NCBI GenBank assembly: GCA_937888715.1
Contig: CALARU010000175.1
Span: 1-41,326 of the forward strand
Direction: 5' to 3'
Source of the DNA: an uncultured Planctomycetaceae bacterium
GTDB lineage: Bacteria > Planctomycetota > Planctomycetia > Gemmatales > Gemmataceae
Length of the DNA: 41,326 nt
Below the pieces are notes generated by a model. It worked only from the letters and a program-made list of their open reading frames with translations. It did not search any database and had not been told where the DNA came from. Position numbers and translations under genes: made by a program. Position 1 is the first letter of the stretch. Each line of letters begins with the position of its first letter. Positions 25,108 through 33,792 of this stretch are shown here, one piece after another.

Positions 25108-25938
25108 ATGGATTCTTCCTCCTCCAATCCGAATTTCCTCTCCTTGCAAAATGCAGGCATGGCATTTAATGGCGTGGATATTCTCCGAAACATCAACTTT
25201 AATATTCCCAAAGGACAGACTCTTGTGGTGATTGGGGAAAGCGGTTGTGGCAAAACAGTGCTCCTTAAACTTTTGATTTCACTGCTTCAGGCTTCAACAG
25301 GAAAAGTTCTTTTTGACGGCCAAGACTGGTGCGCCCTTGATGAAAAACGCACAAATGAACAACGGCTTCGATTCGGATTTTTATTCCAAGGCGCTGCCCT
25401 TTTTGACAGCCTTACTGTCTTTGATAATGTCGCATTTGGTTTAAGGGCTCATTCCAATTATAATGAAAAAGAAATCGAAAAGCTCGTACTGATGCGGGTC
25501 AAAGAAGTTGGCATGAAGGAAAGTGTTCTAGAAAAAAAACCTGCGGAACTTTCAGGTGGCATGAAAAAAAGAATAGGCCTTGCAAGGGCCCTTATCCTTA
25601 AACCTGAAGTCATGCTTTATGATGAACCTACTACCGGATTAGATCCCATCATGACCGATGTTATCAATGATCTGATTCTGCAAACACGCAAAAATATGCC
25701 TGTTACTAGCATTGTGGTTACACATGAAATGCGTACCGTCCACAAGGTTGCAGACCGGGTAATCATGTTTTATCCGCTCGCCAGATTGAAACCTAATGAA
25801 CCACAATTGATTTTTGATGGCACGACAGATGAACTTTTTAAGACCCCTGATCTCCGCGTGCAACAGTTCATTCATGGCGAAGCCAAGGAACGCACGTTAG
25901 AATCTGAAAACCATGAGCATAGGGATGAAATATCATGA
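25108..25938 (+). CDS. mlaF: MlaF-family ABC transporter ATPase
   Basis: 276 residues starting at the ATG at 25108, with AAGGA about eleven bases upstream (a GTG at 25099 is the alternative). Walker A is GESGCGKT (residues 43-50). The Q-loop is GFLFQGAALFDSLTV, the signature is LSGGMKKR, Walker B is VMLYDEP, and the switch His is in VVTHEM. GFLFQGAALFDS and LSGGMKKR are characteristic of MlaF-type ATPases. It lies 14 bases after mlaE, and its stop overlaps the mlaD start in ATGA. It powers lipid transport. The acidic His-containing tail is unremarkable. Confidence 0.93.
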   Translation: MDSSSSNPNFLSLQNAGMAFNGVDILRNINFNIPKGQTLVVIGESGCGKTVLLKLLISLLQASTGKVLFDGQDWCALDEKRTNEQRLRFGFLFQGAALFDSLTVFDNVAFGLRAHSNYNEKEIEKLVLMRVKEVGMKESVLEKKPAELSGGMKKRIGLARALILKPEVMLYDEPTTGLDPIMTDVINDLILQTRKNMPVTSIVVTHEMRTVHKVADRVIMFYPLARLKPNEPQLIFDGTTDELFKTPDLRVQQFIHGEAKERTLESENHEHRDEIS

Positions 25939-27212
25939 GCAATCAGACAATGAAAGTACAGATTGGACTTTTGGTGCTAGGTGGATTCCTTTTGCTGGGA
26001 ACGCTCGTCATTATGTTTGGCAGTATCCCTGGATTATTTAAATCGGTAAATCAATATCAGGTTAGTTTCAATGATGCGCCCGGGATTTCTGCAGGGGCCC
26101 CCGTTAGAAGATCCGGGGTTCGTATTGGGCAAGTCTCACACATCACCCTTGATGATAAAAACGGCCAAGTTATTGTTTATCTTACCATCGAACGATCGTA
26201 CAAAATCCGTAAATATGAACAACCTACTTTAGTGACAGGGCTTTTAGGGAACGATAGCAGCATCGATTTAATTCCCAAAGATGATGACATGATAGATCCT
26301 AATCGCGAGGAAGTCGCACTTGGAACAACGATTGAAGGGGTTCGAGCTGCGAATGTTGCAAGCCTTTTAAACCGGGCGTCCGATATCGTTCCTAGTACAC
26401 AAGAAACACTTAATGAGATGAGCAAGTCAATTCAAAAGCTCGAAAAAATCGCCCCAAAAGTAGAGGAAGCTCTAAAGGAATTCACTAACACTGCAAAGAA
26501 AATTCAAGATGTAGTTCCCGAAGTCAAAAAAACTCTGGACGAGTACAGTGCTGTTGCAAGGCAGTATAACCGCATTGGCGAGCGAGTCGACTTGTTGATT
26601 CAAGCGAACCAAGACAAAATTGTAAAAATTATTGAAGTAGCTGCAGATGATTTAAACAAACTGGGAAACATCTTAAATGATGAAAATCAAAAACAAGTGA
26701 GTTCAATCCTTAAGAATGTACGCAAAGGCACCGAAGACATCGACCAACTTGCCAAGAATACAGACGAAATGATGAAGGAATTAAAATCATTGGTGAAAAA
26801 AGTCAACGACCAATTCTCCGTGGTTGAAGAAATGATCAATGATATTTCCGTATTGATCAAGCCTTTTGCAAATAGAAGCGAATCGCTGGCAAAGAACATT
26901 GACGAAATTCTTGAGAAAAGCGTTTTCACTATTTCAGATATACGAGAACTTGTAAGAGTTATTGGCCAAGCAGATGGCACAATCAAAAGGTTTTTAACCG
27001 ACCCAGGGATTTACAACAATCTGGATAACGCTATCGGCGCAGTAACCCGCATGACACCAAAGATTGAACGCGTTTTAAAGGATGTTGAAATTTTCACAGA
27101 TAAGATTGCAAGGCATCCGGAATCAATCGGGCTGGGTGGAGTGGTCAGGCCTGGTAGCGGGTTGAAAGATAACCCCCCTAGTGCCAACCCCTATATTCTT
27201 CCTAACAAATAA
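25935..27212 (+). CDS. mlaD: MlaD-type MCE-domain protein
   Basis: 425 residues: one N-terminal membrane anchor (about 9-30), an MCE domain (about 38-118, with GAPVRRSGVRIGQVSHI), then a long helical, coiled-coil-like region (about 150-350) and a Pro-rich end. MCE proteins form rings or needles that shuttle lipid across the periplasm. The length and extended helical tail make it more like Mycobacterium Mce or PqiB/LetB-style proteins than the short MlaD of Escherichia coli. It could therefore span part of the periplasm by itself. It overlaps mlaF by 4 bases. Its stop is one base from the stop of the convergent LolA-like gene. Confidence 0.9.
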   Translation: MSNQTMKVQIGLLVLGGFLLLGTLVIMFGSIPGLFKSVNQYQVSFNDAPGISAGAPVRRSGVRIGQVSHITLDDKNGQVIVYLTIERSYKIRKYEQPTLVTGLLGNDSSIDLIPKDDDMIDPNREEVALGTTIEGVRAANVASLLNRASDIVPSTQETLNEMSKSIQKLEKIAPKVEEALKEFTNTAKKIQDVVPEVKKTLDEYSAVARQYNRIGERVDLLIQANQDKIVKIIEVAADDLNKLGNILNDENQKQVSSILKNVRKGTEDIDQLAKNTDEMMKELKSLVKKVNDQFSVVEEMINDISVLIKPFANRSESLAKNIDEILEKSVFTISDIRELVRVIGQADGTIKRFLTDPGIYNNLDNAIGAVTRMTPKIERVLKDVEIFTDKIARHPESIGLGGVVRPGSGLKDNPPSANPYILPNK

Positions 27213-27213
27213 C

Positions 27214-27954
27214 CTACTTCCCTGGTTTTTTGAAAACGGAAGCATCAACCTTTTCCAGGATTGTATAAGAGATGTTTTTATTCTCCACGAATTTGTTGCC
27301 CCCGAGAAAATGCGTTTCTTTTGTTGCAAACTTGACAGCCCCAAAAGTTTGATAGTCTGAATATTGCACTCCCTTGAGTATCTCGACCCCCGCTTGCTTT
27401 GCTTTTCGTTCCGCCTTGGTTAGAAGATTGGTTTCCTTATCAAAATACAATGAGACTTCGGACCCACCTGCAAGAGAAACCTTAACTCCCATGACCGATT
27501 TATTCATAAGTTTAGATTCCCCCAGCGAGGTCAGTGTCGAACTGGGCTCCAAAAGAGATACAAGATTAGTTACTTGAAGGAAATAAGATTCTTCCTTGAG
27601 TTCCACGATTTTTTCCTTCGATAGATCGATAGGAAATCCACTTGCAATGCTCCACCCGGCTTCCCCCTCCAGGCACATAAGAAGATTTTCCTTGGTATCA
27701 AGCTTTATATCTAGTTTGATTTTCCCGGGCAAAGCAGCAATCAATTCATCGGTAAAGTTTTGAGCTTGGCCAAAAAAAATGGTTCCAGAACTAGTGCGCT
27801 TGAATTGCTGAGCCTTGGTAAGCGCTTCTTTGCCCCCTTGGGCTTCAACAGCTTTCTTGATGATTTCCTGTACATCCTGTTGCGCAAAAACTACTGAGTT
27901 TAAAAACAGGGTTGCGCTAAATAGAACAGTTGCTGCAATCTTTAAATTAGCCAT
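27214..27954 (-). CDS. Secreted LolA-like protein of planctomycete type
   Basis: 246 residues from the ATG at 27954, which opens directly on a signal peptide (MANLKIAATVLFSATLF... cleaved near VFA-QQ). The mature part starts DVQEIIKKAVEAQGGKEAL. It then follows a beta-rich pattern with GEAGW, GVKVSLAGGSEVSLYFDKETNLLTKAE and a C-terminal YSDYQTFGAVKFA, a set I associate with LolA/LppX-like carrier folds in Gemmataceae. A periplasmic lipid-binding role is likely but unproven. It is convergent with the mlaEFD operon and ends one base from it, so neighbourhood also hints at lipid trafficking. The frame is open to 27993, but that start lacks support. Confidence 0.72.
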   Translation of the reverse strand: MANLKIAATVLFSATLFLNSVVFAQQDVQEIIKKAVEAQGGKEALTKAQQFKRTSSGTIFFGQAQNFTDELIAALPGKIKLDIKLDTKENLLMCLEGEAGWSIASGFPIDLSKEKIVELKEESYFLQVTNLVSLLEPSSTLTSLGESKLMNKSVMGVKVSLAGGSEVSLYFDKETNLLTKAERKAKQAGVEILKGVQYSDYQTFGAVKFATKETHFLGGNKFVENKNISYTILEKVDASVFKKPGK

Positions 27955-28058
27955 GATTTCTTTCTTTCTATCGAGTATTCTGTAACGCATCATCGTGTTA
28001 AAAACTTAGCATAAATCGTACCTTTACTTGTAGCCCAATTTAAGGATTATTAAAAGTG

Positions 28059-28877
28059 ATGAAATCAAGCGTAACCATAAGCCTTGTAAATGAAGCGCGG
28101 GGTGGGCCATTTGTTTATTGGGCAGATGTTCAAGGAGCTTGCAAAGAAGCCAAAACTCTTGGATTTACAGGCATCGAAATATTCGCACCAGGGCCAGAAG
28201 CCTTGGCTAAATCTGAAGCTGCGAAAATCGCTACCGATCATGGCTTAAAAATTGCAGCTTTAGGAACCGGAGGCGGGTGGGTCCTCCATAAATGGACTTT
28301 AACTTCTCCAGATGAAAAAATCCGCAACCAAGCCAAAGATTTTATCGCACGCATGATAGAAGCTGGCGCACCCCACGGAGCACCAGCAATTATTGGTTCG
28401 CTTCAAGGCAGGCATTGCGAATCAGTGGATCAGGTTCAGGCCCATGCTTATCTAGAGGAAGCATTGGTATACCTTTCGCAAAAAGCAAAAAGTGTGGGAA
28501 CAATTTTACTTTTTGAACCTCTCAACCGTTATGAATCCAATCTAATTCGAACAGTTGAAGAAGGAATGTCATTAATTTCCAAGGTGGGACAAAGTGATTC
28601 CCTTAAGCTTTTATGTGATTTGTTTCACATGAACATTGAAGAAACAAACATTGCTGACTCACTCAGAAAATGTTGGGCAATGATCGGGCATGTGCACCTT
28701 GCAGACTCCAACCGAAAACCTGCGGGGTTGGGCCACACTGATTTTAAACCTATCGCAGGGGTCTTAAAAGAAATTAACTACCAAGGGTTTGTATCAGCAG
28801 AGGCATTGCCTTGGCCCGATTCTTCCAAGGCTGCGAATCACACCATCGATTGTTTTAATCGTTACTTTAAAAGTTGA
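28059..28877 (+). CDS. Sugar-phosphate isomerase/epimerase family TIM barrel (AP endonuclease 2 superfamily)
   Basis: 272 residues from the ATG at 28059 (a GTG at 28056 is nearly as good; AAGGA lies at 28042). It is a xylose-isomerase-like barrel with metal ligands in the expected order: Glu in LLFEPLNRYE, Asp in LLCDLFHMNIEE, His in HVHLADSNR and Glu in VSAEALPWPD. It resembles hydroxypyruvate isomerase, tagatose epimerase and IolE/IolI-like proteins, so it probably isomerises a small sugar or keto acid. The substrate cannot be told. Its last 16 bases overlap the convergent TolC-like gene. Confidence 0.85.
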   Translation: MKSSVTISLVNEARGGPFVYWADVQGACKEAKTLGFTGIEIFAPGPEALAKSEAAKIATDHGLKIAALGTGGGWVLHKWTLTSPDEKIRNQAKDFIARMIEAGAPHGAPAIIGSLQGRHCESVDQVQAHAYLEEALVYLSQKAKSVGTILLFEPLNRYESNLIRTVEEGMSLISKVGQSDSLKLLCDLFHMNIEETNIADSLRKCWAMIGHVHLADSNRKPAGLGHTDFKPIAGVLKEINYQGFVSAEALPWPDSSKAANHTIDCFNRYFKS

Positions 28878-30763
28878 TCAGGTTTTTTATCTACAGGCTT
28901 TGGTGCAGGCAAGGGCTTAGTATTTAATGCTGGGATTGATTTCTCTTCTAAAGCCTTGCCTCCCATTTCTTTTTCAGACTTGGTTGCTGGTGCCCATTTT
29001 CCATCCACCCCAAGGTATTTCTGGTCACCGATTGGCGAACATTGGTGTTTGCATGGCAGCATGATCAATTGTTCCAAAGCTTCCGAACTATTGATCCATT
29101 CAGTAGAAACTTTTTCTCCTGCGATCTGAAAAAGATCATCTGTTTGCAATAAATTTGCGATATCCACCACAGATATCCACATGACCCCTAAAACTTGAAG
29201 ATACTGCACAACGCTTGCTGAAAGAATGTTCTGGGCGTTAACCACATCTGCAAAAGTAAGGGTATCGCTATCAGCCACTTTAATATCCGAATGAAATCTT
29301 TCAAACAAACCACGATAGGTTCGAATCTGATCAGGAAGTATTTGATCACGATAATATCCAAGCAAAACCCTGCTGTTTTCATAGCGTTCAAAAGCTTCCG
29401 CAAGATCTGAAGTGAGTTGATTGCGGGCTTTATGCTTAGCTTCAGAAGCTGAAACCATCTGACTTTCTGCCTGCAATATATTTCCCTGATTACGATTCCA
29501 GATGGGCACAGGCATGCCAACCTGCACAGAAGGCGACAACGGATAGGGTGGTGCGGTAAAATCTTTTTGCATCAGTATTCGCACTGTCACATCTGGAATT
29601 GGAGTTATCTGAGCAAGCTTTAATAATGCCTGAGCCTTTAACAAATCAAATTCTGCTGTTGCTACACTAGTATGCAACAAGGTAACCCGCTTGACACACT
29701 CATCATATTTATAAACCGGAATAGGAATATTAATATTACCTGCAAGTTGAGAAAGCGGAAGGCCTGGTACACCCATGGCTGCAGTCAACTGTTTCCAAGC
29801 ACTGGTATAACGATTTCTAGCTTGAACAAGCTGCCCATACGCTTGCAATGCCAGCACTCGAATTTGAAATGGTTCGTAAGGTGCTGCAAACCCACCTTTA
29901 TTAACTTGCTCGATTATTGTTTCGTACACCTCACCAGAAAGATTCGCCAAGGCTTTCGATACTCGAATATTCTGATCCGCAACTAAAACTGCAAAGTACC
30001 CATTGCGTACTTCTCTAGAAAGATCTGTTTCAGCTTTTCGCAGCGAAAGTTCAGTGATTCGAACATCCATCAAAGCAGCCTGCCTTGCAGTAGGCAACTT
30101 GCTTGCAGTAACAATGGTTTGCTGAATATAACCACCCTGGTATCCTGCAGTGCCCATGGTTTGCATGGTATCACCTTCGTAACCAAAATCCGGGTTAGGA
30201 TAAAGGCCTGCTTGAATAGCTGCGCCTCTTGCTGCTGCAACTGCTGCAACTGCCTGTTTGATTTTTGGACTTGAGGTAAGTGCAATTTTCTGCAGATCTG
30301 AAAGGGAGTAAGGTTTACCATCGGGCCCTAATGCCAATTCTGGTTCCGGAGACATAACAGGAAGGGGGGGATACAGCTTGGCGAGAATTTCTTTTCTCTG
30401 AGCCATATTTTCTTTGGTGAATTTAGGAAGTTTTATAGGTGATTCTTGAGCACCCGGAAGGTCGGCGGGTACAACTAAACGATCTTTTGAGGAATTCGGA
30501 CCTGCTTCGTATCTAGCAAATTCCAAACTTCCATCAATTTTATTATCAACTGCTTTTTCTTTGTTAGACTTAATTTCTGGGTTCGCTTTAGGCATCTCAG
30601 ATTTTTTTTCGAAATGAGTCAGCGGCTCTAAATCGATCACTTCTTTCGAGCGTTCGCAAATCGAATGATCCATCAATTCATGTACATTATAAAGGCAACC
30701 CGAGCCCGCTAGAATAAACAAGCAAAGGAAGAGACTTCGAAATATCGCTAAAGCCTTCAGCAT
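28862..30763 (-). CDS. TolC-like outer-membrane efflux lipoprotein
   Basis: 633 residues. The N-terminus has a signal ending LAGSGCLY, a probable lipoprotein Cys. About 130 residues of charged linker follow. Then two outer-membrane-efflux repeats occupy about 150-540: SLSDLQKIALTSSPKIKQAV begins the first, and the second has PSVQVGMPVPIWNRNQGNI. The CusC/CzcC group of metal or drug efflux channels shares this layout. The C-terminal tail (about 560-633) is Pro/Lys-rich with a Cys-His-Cys pocket (PCKHQCS) and is unusual. No inner-membrane pump or adaptor gene is adjacent, so the partner is elsewhere. Confidence 0.88.
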   Translation of the reverse strand: MLKALAIFRSLFLCLFILAGSGCLYNVHELMDHSICERSKEVIDLEPLTHFEKKSEMPKANPEIKSNKEKAVDNKIDGSLEFARYEAGPNSSKDRLVVPADLPGAQESPIKLPKFTKENMAQRKEILAKLYPPLPVMSPEPELALGPDGKPYSLSDLQKIALTSSPKIKQAVAAVAAARGAAIQAGLYPNPDFGYEGDTMQTMGTAGYQGGYIQQTIVTASKLPTARQAALMDVRITELSLRKAETDLSREVRNGYFAVLVADQNIRVSKALANLSGEVYETIIEQVNKGGFAAPYEPFQIRVLALQAYGQLVQARNRYTSAWKQLTAAMGVPGLPLSQLAGNINIPIPVYKYDECVKRVTLLHTSVATAEFDLLKAQALLKLAQITPIPDVTVRILMQKDFTAPPYPLSPSVQVGMPVPIWNRNQGNILQAESQMVSASEAKHKARNQLTSDLAEAFERYENSRVLLGYYRDQILPDQIRTYRGLFERFHSDIKVADSDTLTFADVVNAQNILSASVVQYLQVLGVMWISVVDIANLLQTDDLFQIAGEKVSTEWINSSEALEQLIMLPCKHQCSPIGDQKYLGVDGKWAPATKSEKEMGGKALEEKSIPALNTKPLPAPKPVDKKPDQLLK

Positions 30764-30912
30764 AAAAAACCTGAAAGGAAATAATCCAACGCAAAAGATA
30801 CATAAGATATATCGGTTAAAAGGGCTTAAGAACTGAATGATTTGAAAAACTAATTAAATTGGGTAAAGATGGGAAGTCTGGGTTTGAGTTTGGAGAAACT
30901 GGAGAAGCAAAC

Positions 30913-32751
30913 TTATTTGGTCATAGACCAAAGTATGGACGAAAACTCTCCCGAAGTTGATTCCAGACCTTCTAAAGATTTTCGGATCAATTTAAGCGAG
31001 GGGCTATCAATTAGCTTCCCTTGACCATGTTTTTCGATCAAAGGGGTCAGAGTTTTAATTGCGTGCCCAAAAGATTTAGCCTCAAAATGCTGCAGTGCTG
31101 TCTCGTAAAGGGTTTTATTTTCTTGCCATTCACTGCTTGCGGATAAATCCTTACATTCAAAAATTTCCACAGGCAAAGAAACGCCCGGGAACATCGCCTG
31201 CCCTAATCTTCGTGTGGGATAATTTTCTGGAAGTTTTGCTTTAGAAGCTGCACTGATAACCAAAGGCAAACCCAGTAATTTGGTGGAAGCTTCTAATCGG
31301 CTTGCAAGATTTACGGTAAGGCCCATAGGCCCGTATTTAAATTTTCTTTTGCTCCCCGTATTCCCAACCAATGCAACACCGGTATTAATACCAATTCCCA
31401 GTCCGATGGGGAAATCACCCAGCAGATGGCTCCATTTTTTACAGACATCAGGGAACCCCTTTTGCATTGCAAGTGCAGCTTTACAAGCCCTCTCCACATG
31501 ATCTGGTTGTTCAACAGGGGCATTCCACATTGCAAGAATTCCATCTCCTGCATAATCAACAATAACGCCACCTTCAATTTGAATTTGTTCGCTAAGATGC
31601 TCCATGATATCTTGAAGAAGCATGCAAATATCAGCGGGCTTTAGAATGTTAGAAAGGGCGGTAAACCCTCGCATATCAGAAAACATTGCGGTTATTTCCT
31701 GCTCTTTTCCAGCTAATAAGTTGGGGTTTCTATCCAATTCTTTAGCTAACTCAGAGCAAAAGAATTGTTCGAATTGAGCCTTGGATTTAGTAGCCTTATC
31801 CCGAACAATCCCTGCCCCCACAGTACTTGCAAGCATTTGCACCAATTGCGCATCGAGGCTTGTGATCCCACCTTTTGCAATAATATTTTTGCTGCGTGCG
31901 CCATACAGTGCACCAATGATATTGTCATGAAAATCCAAAATAGGCGAAATGACTGCCGCCTCAAGGTTTACCAAAGACTGACCTTTTTCTTCAAGGTTGG
32001 ATAAATCCTGATAGAAGGTTTTCTTTTGCTCCACCACATTTTTAACCAGCGTTGTGCTGTAGCGAACTGAAACATTTTCATTAGAGGTATAACATCCGGA
32101 AATAACCCACTTATCATTTGTAAGCAGCAGAACCATACCAATATCAAGGTCCGCCATTTCTACAAGCTGCTTGGCTATCTGATTGTTGTAATGCTCCCCC
32201 ACAGATAATTCAGCTTGCAATTTATTAATATTTTCGAGTGCCTTGAGAATTTTACCAATGACTACGGGGGCAGATTGATTTTCTAAATTTATGGGGTTGG
32301 ATTGATTATCAAGGAAACGCGAATTAGAAGGGAATTCAAAATTGATGACGGGGGGAGATTTCTGAATTTCTGGTTTGTTGGGGGAATAAAAGACGGTGGT
32401 GGCTTTTTTTTCTCTGCTGAAAAAATCTGAAGGATTACCATGGTTTCCAGACTGGATAAAAATACTGGTACCGCCAATAACAAAATGATTGGGGGTTGAA
32501 AACTCAGCAGTAGACCCGGGAGGCAAGCTTTTGCCATCTTCAAAAACAATGGTATTTCCCGAACTGATATTACTGAGCAGGAAATTACCACCCTGCCCAG
32601 CTTCAATACAAAAATGCGTACGGGAAACAGAAGGGTCTTTTATAATCAGGGCATTTCCCGCACCTGAAGGCGCTCGGCCTCCAAACAATTTACCTTCCAA
32701 ATGCTCGAATGAAGCATCTTGAGTGGTGTTTTTTATCTGGATTTTGAACAT
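30913..32751 (-). CDS. FHA-GAF-class III nucleotide cyclase
   Basis: 612 residues with three modules. An FHA domain (about 1-100, with GRAPSGAGN and SVSRTHFCIE) binds phospho-Thr peptides. A GAF domain lies at about 190-330. A class III cyclase catalytic domain (about 340-510) follows, then a helical C-terminus. The metal Asp359 is in MFSDMRGFT and the second Asp is in DYAGDGILAMW. Transition-state residues are in LTVNLASRLE. The usual adenine-recognition Lys and Asp are replaced (Asp in VDYAGD, Leu in GLTVN), so ATP specificity is unproven. It has no membrane segment and probably reads protein-phosphorylation signals. It is near the CaMKII-AD and chemotaxis genes on the same strand. Confidence 0.9.
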   Translation of the reverse strand: MFKIQIKNTTQDASFEHLEGKLFGGRAPSGAGNALIIKDPSVSRTHFCIEAGQGGNFLLSNISSGNTIVFEDGKSLPPGSTAEFSTPNHFVIGGTSIFIQSGNHGNPSDFFSREKKATTVFYSPNKPEIQKSPPVINFEFPSNSRFLDNQSNPINLENQSAPVVIGKILKALENINKLQAELSVGEHYNNQIAKQLVEMADLDIGMVLLLTNDKWVISGCYTSNENVSVRYSTTLVKNVVEQKKTFYQDLSNLEEKGQSLVNLEAAVISPILDFHDNIIGALYGARSKNIIAKGGITSLDAQLVQMLASTVGAGIVRDKATKSKAQFEQFFCSELAKELDRNPNLLAGKEQEITAMFSDMRGFTALSNILKPADICMLLQDIMEHLSEQIQIEGGVIVDYAGDGILAMWNAPVEQPDHVERACKAALAMQKGFPDVCKKWSHLLGDFPIGLGIGINTGVALVGNTGSKRKFKYGPMGLTVNLASRLEASTKLLGLPLVISAASKAKLPENYPTRRLGQAMFPGVSLPVEIFECKDLSASSEWQENKTLYETALQHFEAKSFGHAIKTLTPLIEKHGQGKLIDSPSLKLIRKSLEGLESTSGEFSSILWSMTK

Positions 32752-32788
32752 GACAGAACACCTTTAGATCCTTGAGAACCCCTGCTTA

Positions 32789-33184
32789 TCAAACAAGAGG
32801 AGTACGATGAAAATGCACATGCAGCCATTTCCCGTCCTTGCATTCCCAAACTCTGGTTTCCGCAGATGCTGCAGTTATGGGGGATCCATTTGCATTCAAT
32901 TTTTGCACCAATCGTACATAAGCAATCACTGCCATATCGCCCTTATGATGTACCACAGGGTGGCACATCGTGGTTTGCACTTTGGTTTTAGAAGACCCTA
33001 GATCAAAATAATATTTGTGAAAATCGAGGCCTTCAACCACCTGCCCTGGTGCTTCAGGTTCGATCGCTGTGATTTTTGCATCACACAGATTTTTGTAGGT
33101 TTTCCAGTCAGCGTTAGCGATGCTATCCAAAAGCTTCTGGTTCAATGCAATCAATTCGTCAGCAATTTTACTTTCGTTCATCAA
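32789..33184 (-). CDS. CaMKII association-domain (SnoaL/NTF2-like) protein
   Basis: 131 residues (a second ATG follows immediately, so it could be 130). The NTF2-like fold has the pattern of the oligomerisation domain of calcium/calmodulin kinase II: LNQKLLDSIANADWKTYKNLCD, EGLDFHKYYFD, HPVVHHKGDMAVIAYVRL, and the end TRVWECKDGKWLHVHFHR. Bacterial copies are stand-alone, form rings, and have unknown ligands. It lies 37 bases upstream of the FHA-cyclase gene on the same strand, so co-expression is likely. No kinase domain is present here. Confidence 0.87.
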   Translation of the reverse strand: MMNESKIADELIALNQKLLDSIANADWKTYKNLCDAKITAIEPEAPGQVVEGLDFHKYYFDLGSSKTKVQTTMCHPVVHHKGDMAVIAYVRLVQKLNANGSPITAASAETRVWECKDGKWLHVHFHRTPLV

Positions 33185-33209
33185 AATCTCCTTTTAGTTA
33201 TCTTTACAT

Positions 33210-33776
33210 CTACAGACCAAAAACACCAGTTTTTAATTGGGCGAATAACAATCCCAGTTCCTTGATTTGAAAATGTGCATTCAATCCGCTTGGATTGGGT
33301 AGCACCCAAAGCTTAGAGCCGTAAATTTTATCTTCTTGAAGCCCCAATTTAGCCTTGGGTTTCTTGAATGCAGTACGATAAGTGGTGATGCCAAGAATTG
33401 CAACAGCTTCCGGCTTATACCTTGCTATTTTTTCTGCAAGTAACTCTGCCCCTTTTAGAAGTTCGTTATCCCCGACTTCATCAGCTCGGGCAGTTGCACG
33501 GTTCACCAGGTTCGTAATACCGAGATTATCAATCAAAAGAAGGTGTTGTTCAAAGGGGGAATAAAGTCGAAGGGTAAAGCCCCCTGCAAATAGTGCGGGC
33601 CAGAACCTGTTTCCTGGCCTGCCAAAATGTTTTTCAATTGCAGCGGTATACAAACCCGGATTGATTCCACAAAACAACAGCTTGATTCCTGGCGCTATGA
33701 CATCAGGAATTTGTTTGTTGACAGCAAGTGCAATTTGCTCTTTGGAGGGCATCCAAAATCCGAAGGGCTTCTCCAT
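33210..33776 (-). CDS. mug: G/U(T) mismatch-specific DNA glycosylase (Mug/TDG family)
   Basis: 188 residues from the ATG at 33776. The frame extends upstream to 34205, but that part only shadows cheR. Motif A LLFCGINPGLYTA (Gly37-Ile-Asn39-Pro-Gly) carries the catalytic Asn, and motif B NPSGLN (161-166) is the family's minor-groove/insertion loop. GNRFWPALF and the central region fit Mug/TDG. It removes uracil or thymine from G mismatches and starts base-excision repair. It starts 16 bases after cheR stops, so it is transcribed with the chemotaxis operon, an unexpected place for a repair gene. Confidence 0.92.
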   Translation of the reverse strand: MEKPFGFWMPSKEQIALAVNKQIPDVIAPGIKLLFCGINPGLYTAAIEKHFGRPGNRFWPALFAGGFTLRLYSPFEQHLLLIDNLGITNLVNRATARADEVGDNELLKGAELLAEKIARYKPEAVAILGITTYRTAFKKPKAKLGLQEDKIYGSKLWVLPNPSGLNAHFQIKELGLLFAQLKTGVFGL

Positions 33777-33792
33777 TTCAAATCCCAAAGAA

